NCBI GenBank assembly: GCA_002726435.1 | Contig: PBSV01000066.1 | Location: 1 to 36,916 of the forward strand | Source of the DNA: Opitutia bacterium | Lineage (GTDB): Bacteria > Verrucomicrobiota > Verrucomicrobiia > Opitutales > Seribacteraceae | DNA length: 36,916 nucleotides | Reading direction: 5' to 3' | Part shown: positions 25,406-32,979 of the stretch, one piece after another | Layout of the letters: each line of letters begins with the position of its first letter | Numbering within the stretch: the stretch's first letter is position 1 | The notes under the pieces: generated by a model | The model's input: only the letters and a program-made list of their open reading frames with translations | Database searches by the model: none | Told to the model about the DNA's origin: nothing | Made by a program: the position numbers and the translations under genes

Positions 25406-26404
25406 TTATTCGAGTTCAGGATCATTTAATCCATCCGCCTGGGTATACAAGGCAGTGGGAATTAATACCTCGCTTGGAACATCCTCCCCGCTGAAGTAGG
25501 AAATGATTAATTCCACCGTCTTTTTTCCAATTTGATCGGGAAATTGTACCGGGTCGGCAAAAATTTTGCCTTCCTTTATCGCCTGCTTCCCCTCGGGCTG
25601 GCCGTCAAATGCGACAATTTTTACCTGGTCCTGCTTGCCAGCTTTTTCCAGTGCCGCCCGTGCCCCGAGTGCGGAGGGATCATTAATCGCAAAAATTCCC
25701 GCAAGGTCAGGATGTGCCTGCATCGTGTCCTCCGCCACCTTGTATCCTTCATCCCGCACTCCGCCCCCGTCCAATTCCGCCACCACTTCAATTTTCCCGA
25801 CTTCACGTCCCCGGTTGTGGGCATTTATGACCTCCTTAAATCCCTGCACCCGCAACTGGCAGGAATTTGCCTGCGGAAAATGGATCACCAATACTTTCCC
25901 CCCGGTCTCGCCCAATGCATCTACCATTGCATCCCCGGCCAATTTCCCACCCTGCAGGTTGTCCGATCCGACATGGCTGACTACTTCCGCTCCTTCCGCG
26001 ACGCATTTTAAATCACATGTAAAGACCGGCACCCCCGCTGCATTTGCTTTTTTCACCGCCGCTCCGATCGAAATTCGATCACATGGATTCAAAATGATTG
26101 CGGATACACCCTTGGTCAGAAAATCATCAATTTGATTCGCCTGTTTCTGCACATCGCGGTCACCATCGACAACGATTACCTCATACCCATGCTTGGCCGC
26201 TTCACTGGTAATATTTTCTGCGATTACCGAAAAAAATGGATTCCCCAGGGTCAGGACGGACACTCCGATCATTCCCTTTTTTTCACTTCCTGAATCCTCT
26301 TTGGATTGCATCCCGGCCCCTTCATCTCCCCCTCCGCAACCTGCCAGAAAAAGAATAAATAGTGAAAAAAATGTCCGTACGGAAAATAAAATTCGTGTTT
26401 TCAT
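25406..26404 (-). CDS. Sugar-binding lipoprotein of the ribose-type ABC importer
   Basis: The 332-residue protein starts with a lipoprotein signal (FSLFILFLAGC) giving a lipidated C23, followed by a Gly/Asp/Ser-rich linker. The mature part is a type-1 periplasmic binding protein of the RbsB family: MIGVSVLTLGNPFFSVIAEN, DDFLTKGVSAIILNPCD, AGVPVFTCDL, AINDPSALGARAALEKAG and IVAFDGQPEGKQAIKEG. It captures a sugar and delivers it to the permease. It is the first gene of the minus-strand importer set and is divergent from aroE, with 59 bp between. The ligand cannot be assigned; ribose is only the family name. Confidence 0.94.
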   Translation of the reverse strand: MKTRILFSVRTFFSLFILFLAGCGGGDEGAGMQSKEDSGSEKKGMIGVSVLTLGNPFFSVIAENITSEAAKHGYEVIVVDGDRDVQKQANQIDDFLTKGVSAIILNPCDRISIGAAVKKANAAGVPVFTCDLKCVAEGAEVVSHVGSDNLQGGKLAGDAMVDALGETGGKVLVIHFPQANSCQLRVQGFKEVINAHNRGREVGKIEVVAELDGGGVRDEGYKVAEDTMQAHPDLAGIFAINDPSALGARAALEKAGKQDQVKIVAFDGQPEGKQAIKEGKIFADPVQFPDQIGKKTVELIISYFSGEDVPSEVLIPTALYTQADGLNDPELE

Positions 26405-26435
26405 GGCTGGTGAGGATTAGGGTTGATTTCTAAAT

Positions 26436-26460
26436 TTGGAAACCTATCCATAATTGGAAA
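26436..26460. promoter_or_regulatory. Direct repeat TTGGAAA x2, possible operator
   Basis: The heptamer TTGGAAA occurs at 26436-26442 and 26454-26460, 18 bp apart, within the 59-bp divergent gap between the sugar-binding lipoprotein and the AroE-like gene. Close direct repeats at about two helical turns are a common operator layout. No regulator gene is nearby, so this is tentative. Confidence 0.25.
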
Positions 26461-26463
26461 TAC

Positions 26464-27315
26464 ATGAAAGAATTAAACTTCAAGCAAGAACTTACCGCGG
26501 CCTTTGGACAGCCAATTTCTGAAAATCCCACCCAGGTCATGGTCGAAGCCGCCTACCGCCATCATCAACTCGACTGGCGCTACCTCACCATAGAAGTCGG
26601 GCCGGAGGATTTGGAATCCGCGGTTCAGGGTGCCAAGGTCATGGGCTTCCAGGGTTTCAACTGCACCATTCCGCACAAGGTAAAAGTAATTGACTACCTG
26701 GACGGCCTGGGAGAATCCGCTTCTTTGATGGGAGCAGTCAACTGCGTGGTTCGAAAGGACGGGCAATGGATTGGAGAAAATACTGACGGCAAGGGTTTTG
26801 TTTCTTCCCTTCGCGAACTCACTGATCCCCAAGATAAAAAGGTGGTGATTTTCGGGGCCGGCGGGGCCGCCCGTGCAATCAGTGTGGAAGTTGCCCTTGC
26901 CGGTGCTTCCTCGATCACCATTGTCAATCGTTCCCCTTCCCGGGGGGAAGAATTAACCGCCTTACTCACCGACAAACTTCCCTGCTCCGCTGACTTTGCA
27001 TCCTGGGAGGATACCTATTCCATTCCCTCCGATACCGAGGTCGTGATCAATGCCACTTCAATCGGGCTTTTTCCCGACCTCGATGCCCGGCTTGATTTCG
27101 ACCCTGATTCCCTCCTTTCCAGCATGGTGGTTGCCGATGTCATTCCCAACCCACCGGTCACCCATCTCGTACGAGACGCCCGGGCCAAAGGATGCAAGGT
27201 AATTGACGGCCTTGGCATGCTCGTCAATCAGGGAGTCATTGGAATCAAGCACTGGACCGGTGTCGACCCCGACCCCTCGGTCATGCGGGCCGCACTCGAA
27301 GAAGTATTCGGTTGA
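26464..27315 (+). CDS. Shikimate dehydrogenase family protein, variant substrate motif
   Basis: The 283-residue protein has the AroE fold: catalytic K72 in NCTIPHK, N93 (AVNCVV), D108 (GENTDGKGF), nucleotide-binding GAGGAA (131-136), NATSIGLFPD, and the C-terminal GLGMLVNQG. Canonical AroE reduces 3-dehydroshikimate to shikimate. However, the N-terminal shikimate-binding motif, normally S-x-S in PI(x)HSxSP, reads PISENPTQVM, so both serines are altered (Asn and Thr). It is divergent from a sugar importer and followed by a DUF4432 lipoprotein. It may be the biosynthetic enzyme of a divergent clade or a related dehydrogenase acting on another hydroxy-acid. I leave the symbol blank for this reason. 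Confidence 0.85.
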   Translation: MKELNFKQELTAAFGQPISENPTQVMVEAAYRHHQLDWRYLTIEVGPEDLESAVQGAKVMGFQGFNCTIPHKVKVIDYLDGLGESASLMGAVNCVVRKDGQWIGENTDGKGFVSSLRELTDPQDKKVVIFGAGGAARAISVEVALAGASSITIVNRSPSRGEELTALLTDKLPCSADFASWEDTYSIPSDTEVVINATSIGLFPDLDARLDFDPDSLLSSMVVADVIPNPPVTHLVRDARAKGCKVIDGLGMLVNQGVIGIKHWTGVDPDPSVMRAALEEVFG

Positions 27316-27346
27316 TCGATCCGACCTGCTAATCTTCAATTCTGTT

Positions 27347-28591
27347 GTGAAATTATTTTTTCCCTTCTACATCCCGTTGGTTCTTTTGCTTGCTTCCTGT
27401 TCCGACCTCCCGGAACCAGTTGGCGACTCCCCTCCCCCGGTCCACGGAAATGAAATCAATACCCTCACCGATTCCACTTCCCATCCCGACAAATCATTTT
27501 CCTCTCCCTGGTCAGTCTCCCGCAAACTGCTCAAAGGAGGCAAGCAGGAAGGAGTCGAACTCCTCACCCTCGACAATGGAAAATTAAAAATTGTCGTCAT
27601 TCCCACCCGGGGGATGGGCATTTTGGAAGTCACCCTTGGAAATCTCCGCCTCGGATGGAATTCACCGGTCAAGGAAGTGGTTCATCCCTCTTTCATCCAC
27701 CTCGAGAGTCGGGGTGGTCTCGGCTGGCTCGAGGGATTTAATGAATGGATGGTTCGATGCGGGCTCGAATTTGCGGGTCATCCCGGAACCGATGAATTCA
27801 TCACCAACACCGGGGAAAAAGGTACCCTCAACCTTACCCTTCATGGAAAGATTCAAAATATACCCGCCTCCTCCTACGAAGTAATTGTCGACCCCGACCC
27901 TCCCCACCGCATTCGCATCCGTGGAATTGTTCACGAAAGTTTTTTCTACGGTCCCAAACTTTCCATGGTCACGGAAATTTCCACCGTTCCGGGTTCCGAC
28001 TCTTTTCAAATTTCCGACAAAGTGACAAATTCCGGTCCTTCTCCCCAGGAATTTCAATTGATTTATCACGGGAACTATGGCTCCTCCATTCTCGAGGAAG
28101 GAGCCCTCGTTTACGCCCCCGCCAGGAGCGTCACTCCAATGAATGAACACGCCGCCAAATACCTTGATTCCTGGAACACCTACCGTGGACCCACGCCCGA
28201 CTTCATTGAAGAAGTCTACCTCCTCGATCCGCTCCCCGGGGAGGATTCCTCCGCCCTTGCCCTCCTCACCAACCGCAGTGCCTCCCTTGCCACCTCCGTT
28301 CGTTGGAACCTCAATGAATTGCCCTTCCTCACAATCTGGAAAAACACCGCCGCCCGGGAAGACGGATATGTCACCGGTATCGAGCCCGCCACCGGCTACC
28401 CCTTCAACCGTCTGGTCGAGCGAAAATACGGACGCGTCCCCATGCTCGCCCCCGGGGAGGCCCGTTCCTTCACCCTTGATTTCGGAATTCATCTCGGCGA
28501 GGACGCGGTGGGCGAATTAATTGAAGAAGCCACCAACCGCCAGATGCAGGCCAGTTTACAACTCATCCCCCAACCCCCCGCCACCAAATAA
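27347..28591 (+). CDS. DUF4432 (aldose epimerase-like) lipoprotein
   Basis: The gene starts with GTG at 27347, chosen because it gives a proper lipoprotein signal (VKLFFPFYIPLVLLLASC, lipidated C at residue 18). Upstream in-frame sequence is only a shadow of aroE. The 414-residue product is a DUF4432 beta-sandwich related to galactose mutarotase: LDNGKLKIVVIPTRGMGILE, WLEGFNEWMVRCGLEFAG, LIYHGNYG, and IWKNTAAREDGYVTGIEPAT. Such proteins probably bind or mutarotate sugars. It is unusual to see this domain exported as a lipoprotein. It starts 31 bp after aroE, and the PQQ-propeller gene starts 6 bp after it, so the three likely form an operon. Confidence 0.86.
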   Translation: MKLFFPFYIPLVLLLASCSDLPEPVGDSPPPVHGNEINTLTDSTSHPDKSFSSPWSVSRKLLKGGKQEGVELLTLDNGKLKIVVIPTRGMGILEVTLGNLRLGWNSPVKEVVHPSFIHLESRGGLGWLEGFNEWMVRCGLEFAGHPGTDEFITNTGEKGTLNLTLHGKIQNIPASSYEVIVDPDPPHRIRIRGIVHESFFYGPKLSMVTEISTVPGSDSFQISDKVTNSGPSPQEFQLIYHGNYGSSILEEGALVYAPARSVTPMNEHAAKYLDSWNTYRGPTPDFIEEVYLLDPLPGEDSSALALLTNRSASLATSVRWNLNELPFLTIWKNTAAREDGYVTGIEPATGYPFNRLVERKYGRVPMLAPGEARSFTLDFGIHLGEDAVGELIEEATNRQMQASLQLIPQPPATK

Positions 28592-28597
28592 TTTGCC

Positions 28598-29812
28598 GTG
28601 ATTAAAATCCCCCCCGCATTTCTTCTATTCCTTCCATTCATTCTATCCGGCTCCGACTGGGCCACTTGGCTTGGTCCAATGGGAGACGGCACCAGCTCCG
28701 AATCGAACTGGAAGGCGGAAATTGAAGACCCGCTCTGGAAATCAAAAATCGGGGTCGGATTTTCCGCGGTCTCCGTGGCCGATGGAAAACTCTATGCGAT
28801 GGGCCACGATGGAAAAAAGAACCGGGGCATGGAAACCGTTTTTTGTTTCGACGCCGGTACCGGGAATCCAGTCTGGAAAAATTCTTATCCCGCCCCCCTC
28901 GTCGACTATCTCCACGAGGGCGGTCCCTGCTCCACCCCGGTCGTGGACGACTCCATTGTTTTCTCAATCAGCAAGCACGGCCTGCTTCATGCCTGCGACG
29001 CAAAGGATGGAAAAATCCTGTGGAAACGGGATATGCAGGAGGCAGCGGGCATGAAAAAACTCCCACACTGGGGCTTTGCCGCATCTCCCCTGGTCGTGGG
29101 GGATCAACTCATTATTGAGTCCGGGGCGACCTATTCCCTCGACAAGCGGACCGGTTCAATTCTTTGGAAAAGCCGCCCCTACCAGCCCGCCTATGGCACA
29201 CCGGCTCTGTTCTCTCCCGGAGGAGGGGCTTCCATAATTGCCGTCCTCAAGACTGATGGACTCGTACTCCTCGACTCTAAAAATGGAAAAACCCTCGACT
29301 TTGTTCCCTGGGAAACCAGTTACCAGACCAATGCCTCCACTCCAATCGTCCGTGGAAATAATCTTTTTTTATCCACCGGGTACCAGCGCGGATGTGCCCT
29401 GTTTCAATGGAACGGAAAAAAACTGGTCAAAAAATACGAAAACAAAAACCTCTCCACCCACATGAACCATGCAATTCTTGTCGATAATTTCCTTTATGGA
29501 TTCGATGGAAATGTTCACATGGCCGGCCCCAAGGATTTCGTCTGCCTGAATTTTTCCACCGGAAATGTTGAGTGGCGGGTCACCGACCGCGGACTACAGG
29601 TCGGGTCCCTGCTGGTTGCGGGCGACCGGATGATTGTGCTTGGCCAGCGGGGAGAACTTGTATTTGCCCGGGTCAATCCCGACAAATTCGACGAACTCTT
29701 CCGGGAACAGGCAATGGGTGGTCGCTGTTGGACCATGCCCGTGTTGTCCAACGGCCTGCTGTATTTGAGAAACTCCCGGGGCGACCTCTTCGCATACAAC
29801 CTCCGGTCTTAA
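28598..29812 (+). CDS. Secreted PQQ-type beta-propeller protein
   Basis: A 404-residue protein with a GTG start, a signal peptide (MIKIPPAFLLFLPFILSGSD) and repeated propeller blades with the motif Asp-Gly/Ala-x-x-Gly-x-x-x-Trp. Examples are FDAGTGNPVWKNSY, CDAKDGKILWKRDM, LDKRTGSILWKSRP and LNFSTGNVEWRVTD. The blade pattern matches PQQ-like/BamB-like repeat proteins that are common as exported proteins in Verrucomicrobiota and Planctomycetota. No PQQ-dehydrogenase cofactor motif is evident, so a binding or scaffold role is more likely. It begins 6 bp after the DUF4432 gene. Its TAA and the stop of the convergent methyltransferase-like gene share the same TTAA (29809-29812). Confidence 0.88.
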   Translation: MIKIPPAFLLFLPFILSGSDWATWLGPMGDGTSSESNWKAEIEDPLWKSKIGVGFSAVSVADGKLYAMGHDGKKNRGMETVFCFDAGTGNPVWKNSYPAPLVDYLHEGGPCSTPVVDDSIVFSISKHGLLHACDAKDGKILWKRDMQEAAGMKKLPHWGFAASPLVVGDQLIIESGATYSLDKRTGSILWKSRPYQPAYGTPALFSPGGGASIIAVLKTDGLVLLDSKNGKTLDFVPWETSYQTNASTPIVRGNNLFLSTGYQRGCALFQWNGKKLVKKYENKNLSTHMNHAILVDNFLYGFDGNVHMAGPKDFVCLNFSTGNVEWRVTDRGLQVGSLLVAGDRMIVLGQRGELVFARVNPDKFDELFREQAMGGRCWTMPVLSNGLLYLRNSRGDLFAYNLRS

Positions 29813-30468
29813 CCGCCTGCCTGTACGAGGGCCTCAATTTTTTGCCCGTATTTTTCATATGCCTCCGCCCCCCCGTGCAAGCGCAACCGGTCCAGCACCC
29901 GTGGATTTGAGGGCCGGGGGAAATTAATTTCCATACTCTTTAAATCCAGAGGGTATAAATCACTGTGTGAGCTCAGAAAAAAAGCATCCTTTTCTAACAC
30001 CCTGCATAATTCGCCCTCCACTTTTTTTCGATAGTCCAATCCCGGTAAGATACAGTCCTCAATCCCACAAGCCAGCACGCAGAGTAATTCATCCGGTTCC
30101 CGTTGCAAATATTCCAACATGTCCACTGCTTCCACCTTGTAGGGAATACGGTTTAAATTTTCTCCCCGCTCCTCAATTAATCCAGTCACTGAATTTTTCT
30201 GCAAGTCGGAGTAAAAAGGTTCCACCGCCACAAAATTTTTCGCTCCGCAAGCCGCGGCCAGTGCATACCCATGGGGCATCATTCCCGCTCCCAGTTCGAC
30301 TACCCTTCGATCCCTCAATATATCCTTCAAAAAATTCCCCCGGTCGGTCAGTGCCCACTCATACAACGCCCGGGTAAATTCTCCTCCGGGGGCCGCAAAT
30401 CCAGTCCCCAAATCCCGTGAAGCCGATAGTCTTTCCCGCCAGTCGCGGGAATTTAATTCAGATTTCAT
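29809..30468 (-). CDS. SAM-dependent methyltransferase-like protein
   Basis: The central region has a class I methyltransferase glycine loop and strand pattern (RRVVELGAGMMPHGYALAAA, then NFVAVEPF with the acidic residue at the end of strand 2). No methyltransferase subfamily can be named. I chose the ATG at 30468 (219 residues) over a TTG at 30480. No signal peptide is seen. It follows the polyprenyl synthase gene by about 20 bp on the same strand, so it is probably co-transcribed. The substrate is unknown. Confidence 0.75.
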   Translation of the reverse strand: MKSELNSRDWRERLSASRDLGTGFAAPGGEFTRALYEWALTDRGNFLKDILRDRRVVELGAGMMPHGYALAAACGAKNFVAVEPFYSDLQKNSVTGLIEERGENLNRIPYKVEAVDMLEYLQREPDELLCVLACGIEDCILPGLDYRKKVEGELCRVLEKDAFFLSSHSDLYPLDLKSMEINFPRPSNPRVLDRLRLHGGAEAYEKYGQKIEALVQAGG

Positions 30469-30487
30469 CTCCCCGCTCAAAATAAAC

Positions 30488-31372
30488 TCAGCTCGTTCTT
30501 TCGAGCATATAAGTGGTCAGGTCCAGTAGAAATTCTCCCTCACCGCCCACCTCTTGCAGTGCTTCCCGTGCCCACTGTGTATGTTCAGTGGCCAATTTTC
30601 GGGCTCCCTCCTCCCCCTTCAAGGTCACCCAGGTCACTTTCCCATGCTCGGCATCATGCTCCGCATTCTTGCCCAGTTCCTCACTCGAACTGGTAACATC
30701 CAACAAATCATCCACCGCCTGAAAAGCAAGGCCGAGAGATTTTCCCGCCCGTTTCATTGCCTCCATTTTTTCGGTGTCCTCTCCCCGGCTCCCAATTCGC
30801 AGGCCCATCAACAGGGAGGCCTGAATCATGGCCGCAGTCTTATTTTCATGGATGTATTGTAAATTGTCTTCGTCGGGAATTTTCCCCTCCGAGAGCAGGT
30901 CCTGCATCTGTCCACCCACCAGCCGTTGGCTCCCTGCGGTCGCGGATAATATTTTCACCAGGTCAATTCCCAGCCCGGGCATCCGGCCGTATCCATCGGC
31001 GAGAATTTCAAACGCCCTGGGTTGCAGGGCATCCCCCGCGAGGATTGCGGTCGCCTCATCAAACGCGAGGTGGCAGGAGGGCCGACCACGACGGAGGTCG
31101 GAATCATCCATTGCGGGCAAATCATCATGAATCAAACTGTATGTATGTATGCACTCGATCGCCAGGGCCGCGGGCATTGGATCTACAGGGCCCGGAAATA
31201 AATCATTGGCTGCAAGCACCAGAATTGGACGCAGGCGCTTGCCCCCCGCTTCCATACTGTACCGCATCGCCTCGTGCAAACGGGCGGGGTGTTCCTTCCC
31301 GCCGGGTAGGCAATCCTCGAGGGATTGATTCACTTGAGACTGCCAACTTTTTAGTTTTTCTGAAAAATTCAT
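30488..31372 (-). CDS. ispA: Short-chain polyprenyl (farnesyl) diphosphate synthase
   Basis: The enzyme condenses isopentenyl diphosphate with allylic diphosphates. The 294-residue length fits bacterial farnesyl-diphosphate synthase. The first Asp-rich motif is DDLPAMDD (83-90) followed by DLRRGRPSCH. FDEATAILAGDALQ matches IspA closely, and the second Asp motif is FQAVDDLLD. Aromatic Y78 upstream of the first motif fits a C15 product, though chain length is inferred. Cytoplasmic isoprenoid pathway supplying quinones and undecaprenyl carriers. It starts at the ATG at 31372, 40 bp from the divergent DUF4013 gene. Confidence 0.92.
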   Translation of the reverse strand: MNFSEKLKSWQSQVNQSLEDCLPGGKEHPARLHEAMRYSMEAGGKRLRPILVLAANDLFPGPVDPMPAALAIECIHTYSLIHDDLPAMDDSDLRRGRPSCHLAFDEATAILAGDALQPRAFEILADGYGRMPGLGIDLVKILSATAGSQRLVGGQMQDLLSEGKIPDEDNLQYIHENKTAAMIQASLLMGLRIGSRGEDTEKMEAMKRAGKSLGLAFQAVDDLLDVTSSSEELGKNAEHDAEHGKVTWVTLKGEEGARKLATEHTQWAREALQEVGGEGEFLLDLTTYMLERTS

Positions 31373-31412
31373 GACTTGCGGAATTTTTTAACTATGTCAT
31401 GATTCATGGGCT

Positions 31413-32003
31413 ATGCCAAGTTTGGAAGCCGTTTGTGGAAGGCTGTTCAGCCGACCGGGTTGGATACCGAAGGTTTTATGGGGAGGTGGACTTTGTTTCA
31501 TTCCCATTCTTAACTTGTTTGCATTTGGATACCTGCTTGAATTCACCCGCCGGCTCCGCCGGTCCAATCATTGGGAACTCCCCGAATGGAACGAAATGGA
31601 AATCCCCCGTCTCTTTGTGGAGGGCCTGCGGATGTTTCTTTTATTACTTGGATATGTCGGAGTTCCCATGCTCCTCGCCTGGCTGCTGAGTTTTGTTCTG
31701 CTCTTTCTTTCCTTTGGTCTATTGGGAGTCGTTAGTTTCTTTCCGATCGCGGTCGCCGGCTTCTTTGGCCCCTTTCTTTTTCTTTCCGCCATGCATGCGT
31801 ATTTACAGGACCAACTTTTTTCCGACGCCTGGAATATCCGGGAAGTATTTAAATCCGCACTTCCTTTCTGGCCCAGACTCGCAATTCCCGTCGTTGCATT
31901 TTGGGGAATCTTTTTGCTCGCTCTTCCCCTCTATGGAATTTCCTTTTTCATCGGTATCTGGGTCCTGCTTGCTTACTCGACCGCCTTGCAATTCGAGAGA
32001 TAA
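31413..32003 (+). CDS. DUF4013-type integral membrane protein
   Basis: The 196-residue protein is strongly hydrophobic, with about five membrane segments (FIPILNLFAFGYLL; MFLLLLGYVGVPMLLAWLLS; LLFLSFGLLGVVSFFPIAVA; PFLFLSAMHAYL; IPVVAFWGIFLLALPLYGIS). The GRLFSRPGWIPKVLWGGG start and the ELPEWNEMEIPRLFVEGLRM segment match DUF4013 proteins, a family of unknown function. It lies 44 bp upstream of the FmdB gene on the same strand. It is the leading gene of a three-gene plus-strand run. Membrane localisation is clear; function is not. Confidence 0.85.
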   Translation: MPSLEAVCGRLFSRPGWIPKVLWGGGLCFIPILNLFAFGYLLEFTRRLRRSNHWELPEWNEMEIPRLFVEGLRMFLLLLGYVGVPMLLAWLLSFVLLFLSFGLLGVVSFFPIAVAGFFGPFLFLSAMHAYLQDQLFSDAWNIREVFKSALPFWPRLAIPVVAFWGIFLLALPLYGISFFIGIWVLLAYSTALQFER

Positions 32004-32047
32004 TCGAGTAGAACCACTCGCTTACCAATTTTTGCCACCGAATCACT

Positions 32048-32425
32048 ATGCCAACTTACGACTATCAATGCTCCGCCTGCGGACACGAATGGGAACTCTT
32101 TCAATCCATGAACGACTCCCCCGTAAAGTCCTGTCCAAAATGTCCCAAGCGCAAAGCCAAGCGTCTGCTGGGAATCGGGGCCGGTGTAATTTTTAAAGGC
32201 ACCGGATTTTACGAGACTGATTACAAGAAAAAGACAGGGGGAGAAAAAGAAGGATCGGACAACTCCGAGTCCAAATCCACCGGTGATTCAAAATCCGGCG
32301 ATTCAAAATCTTCTGATTCCGGATCCTCCTCCTCGGAATCCAAAAAAGAATCGAAGAAGGAATCCAAAAAAGAATCCAAACCAAAGTCCGAATCCAAGCC
32401 CAAGAAGGACACCAAAAAATCCTGA
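32048..32425 (+). CDS. FmdB-type zinc-ribbon protein with Ser/Lys tail
   Basis: The first 60 residues are an FmdB/CxxC-CxxC regulatory zinc ribbon: MPTYDYQCSACGHEWELFQS, with C8/C11 and C29/C32 as zinc ligands, then GIGAGVIFKGTGFYETDY. The last 55 or so residues are an extended low-complexity tail of Ser, Lys, Glu and Asp with repeated SKKE and DSKS units. Minimal FmdB proteins are about 60-110 residues, and such tails are seen in Planctomycetota and Verrucomicrobiota members. The role of the family is poorly known. Its stop is 2 bp from the DJ-1-like gene, so the two are probably co-transcribed. Confidence 0.9.
   Translation: MPTYDYQCSACGHEWELFQSMNDSPVKSCPKCPKRKAKRLLGIGAGVIFKGTGFYETDYKKKTGGEKEGSDNSESKSTGDSKSGDSKSSDSGSSSSESKKESKKESKKESKPKSESKPKKDTKKS
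32264..32422 (+). repeat. Low-complexity Ser/Lys repeat in the FmdB-like gene
   Basis: Repeats of GATTCAAAATC-like and GAATCCAAAAAA-like units encode DSKS and ESKK motifs. The repeat is in frame and ends at the stop codon. Such tracts can change length by slippage. Confidence 0.7.
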
Positions 32426-32427
32426 CC

Positions 32428-32970
32428 ATGGGCCGGCGTTGCCTCGTACTGCTTGCCCCCGGGTTCGAAGAAATAGAAGCCACCTGTCCCATCGACCTGC
32501 TCCGTCGTGCCGAGGTCGAGGTTTTAGTTGCCTCCGTATCCACCGGGTTATTGGTTCGCGGACGGTCCGGAATTTCCCTGCAGGCAGATTGCCTGCTCTC
32601 GGATGTCTCGGAGGAATCCTTCGATCTTCTGGTTCTGCCCGGTGGCCCCGCGGTTTATGACCTGCGCAAACAGCCCGAAATTCTCGCCCTCATTTCCCGC
32701 TTTCATAATGCCTCGGTTCCAATCGGGGCAATTTGTGCCGCCCCCCTCCTTTTGCTCGACGCCGGCATTCTTCCCGGTCCCGCATTCACCGCACATGGTT
32801 CCACCGTGGATGAACTCCCCGATTTACAATCCGGTCAGGAAACCCTCGTATCCGGTTCCCTGGTCACCTCACGCGGGGCGGGCACCGCAGTATCTTTTGG
32901 CCTGGCTCTGGTGGAAATTTTAAAGGGTGCGGATATTGCCCGGCAAATTCGGGAATCAATTCACGCCTGA
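32428..32970 (+). CDS. DJ-1/PfpI family protein
   Basis: A 180-residue protein of the DJ-1/ThiJ/PfpI fold. The conserved acidic residue that pairs with the nucleophile lies in PGFEEIEAT (E17), the oxyanion region is LVLPGGPAVYDL, and the nucleophile elbow is GAICAAP with C103. Members act as glyoxalase/deglycase-like or chaperone-like stress proteins; the DJ-1 subgroup (YajL-like) fits best because there is no PfpI-type extension. Cytoplasmic. It starts 2 bp after the FmdB gene and ends 9 bp from the convergent FKBP gene. Confidence 0.92.
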   Translation: MGRRCLVLLAPGFEEIEATCPIDLLRRAEVEVLVASVSTGLLVRGRSGISLQADCLLSDVSEESFDLLVLPGGPAVYDLRKQPEILALISRFHNASVPIGAICAAPLLLLDAGILPGPAFTAHGSTVDELPDLQSGQETLVSGSLVTSRGAGTAVSFGLALVEILKGADIARQIRESIHA

Positions 32971-32979
32971 GCCAATGAA

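Noticed and set aside
25566-26135. Plus-strand ORF of 189 codons
   Set aside because: It is antisense to the sugar-binding lipoprotein, with a Ser/Pro/Cys-rich composition typical of a shadow frame.
27662-28492. Long minus-strand ORF (276 codons, Gly/Val-rich)
   Set aside because: It lies entirely antisense to the DUF4432 gene, and its composition is the mirror of C-rich codon use there. It has no motif or start signal.
30757-31374. Plus-strand ORF of 205 codons
   Set aside because: It is antisense to the polyprenyl synthase, which has intact Asp-rich motifs.
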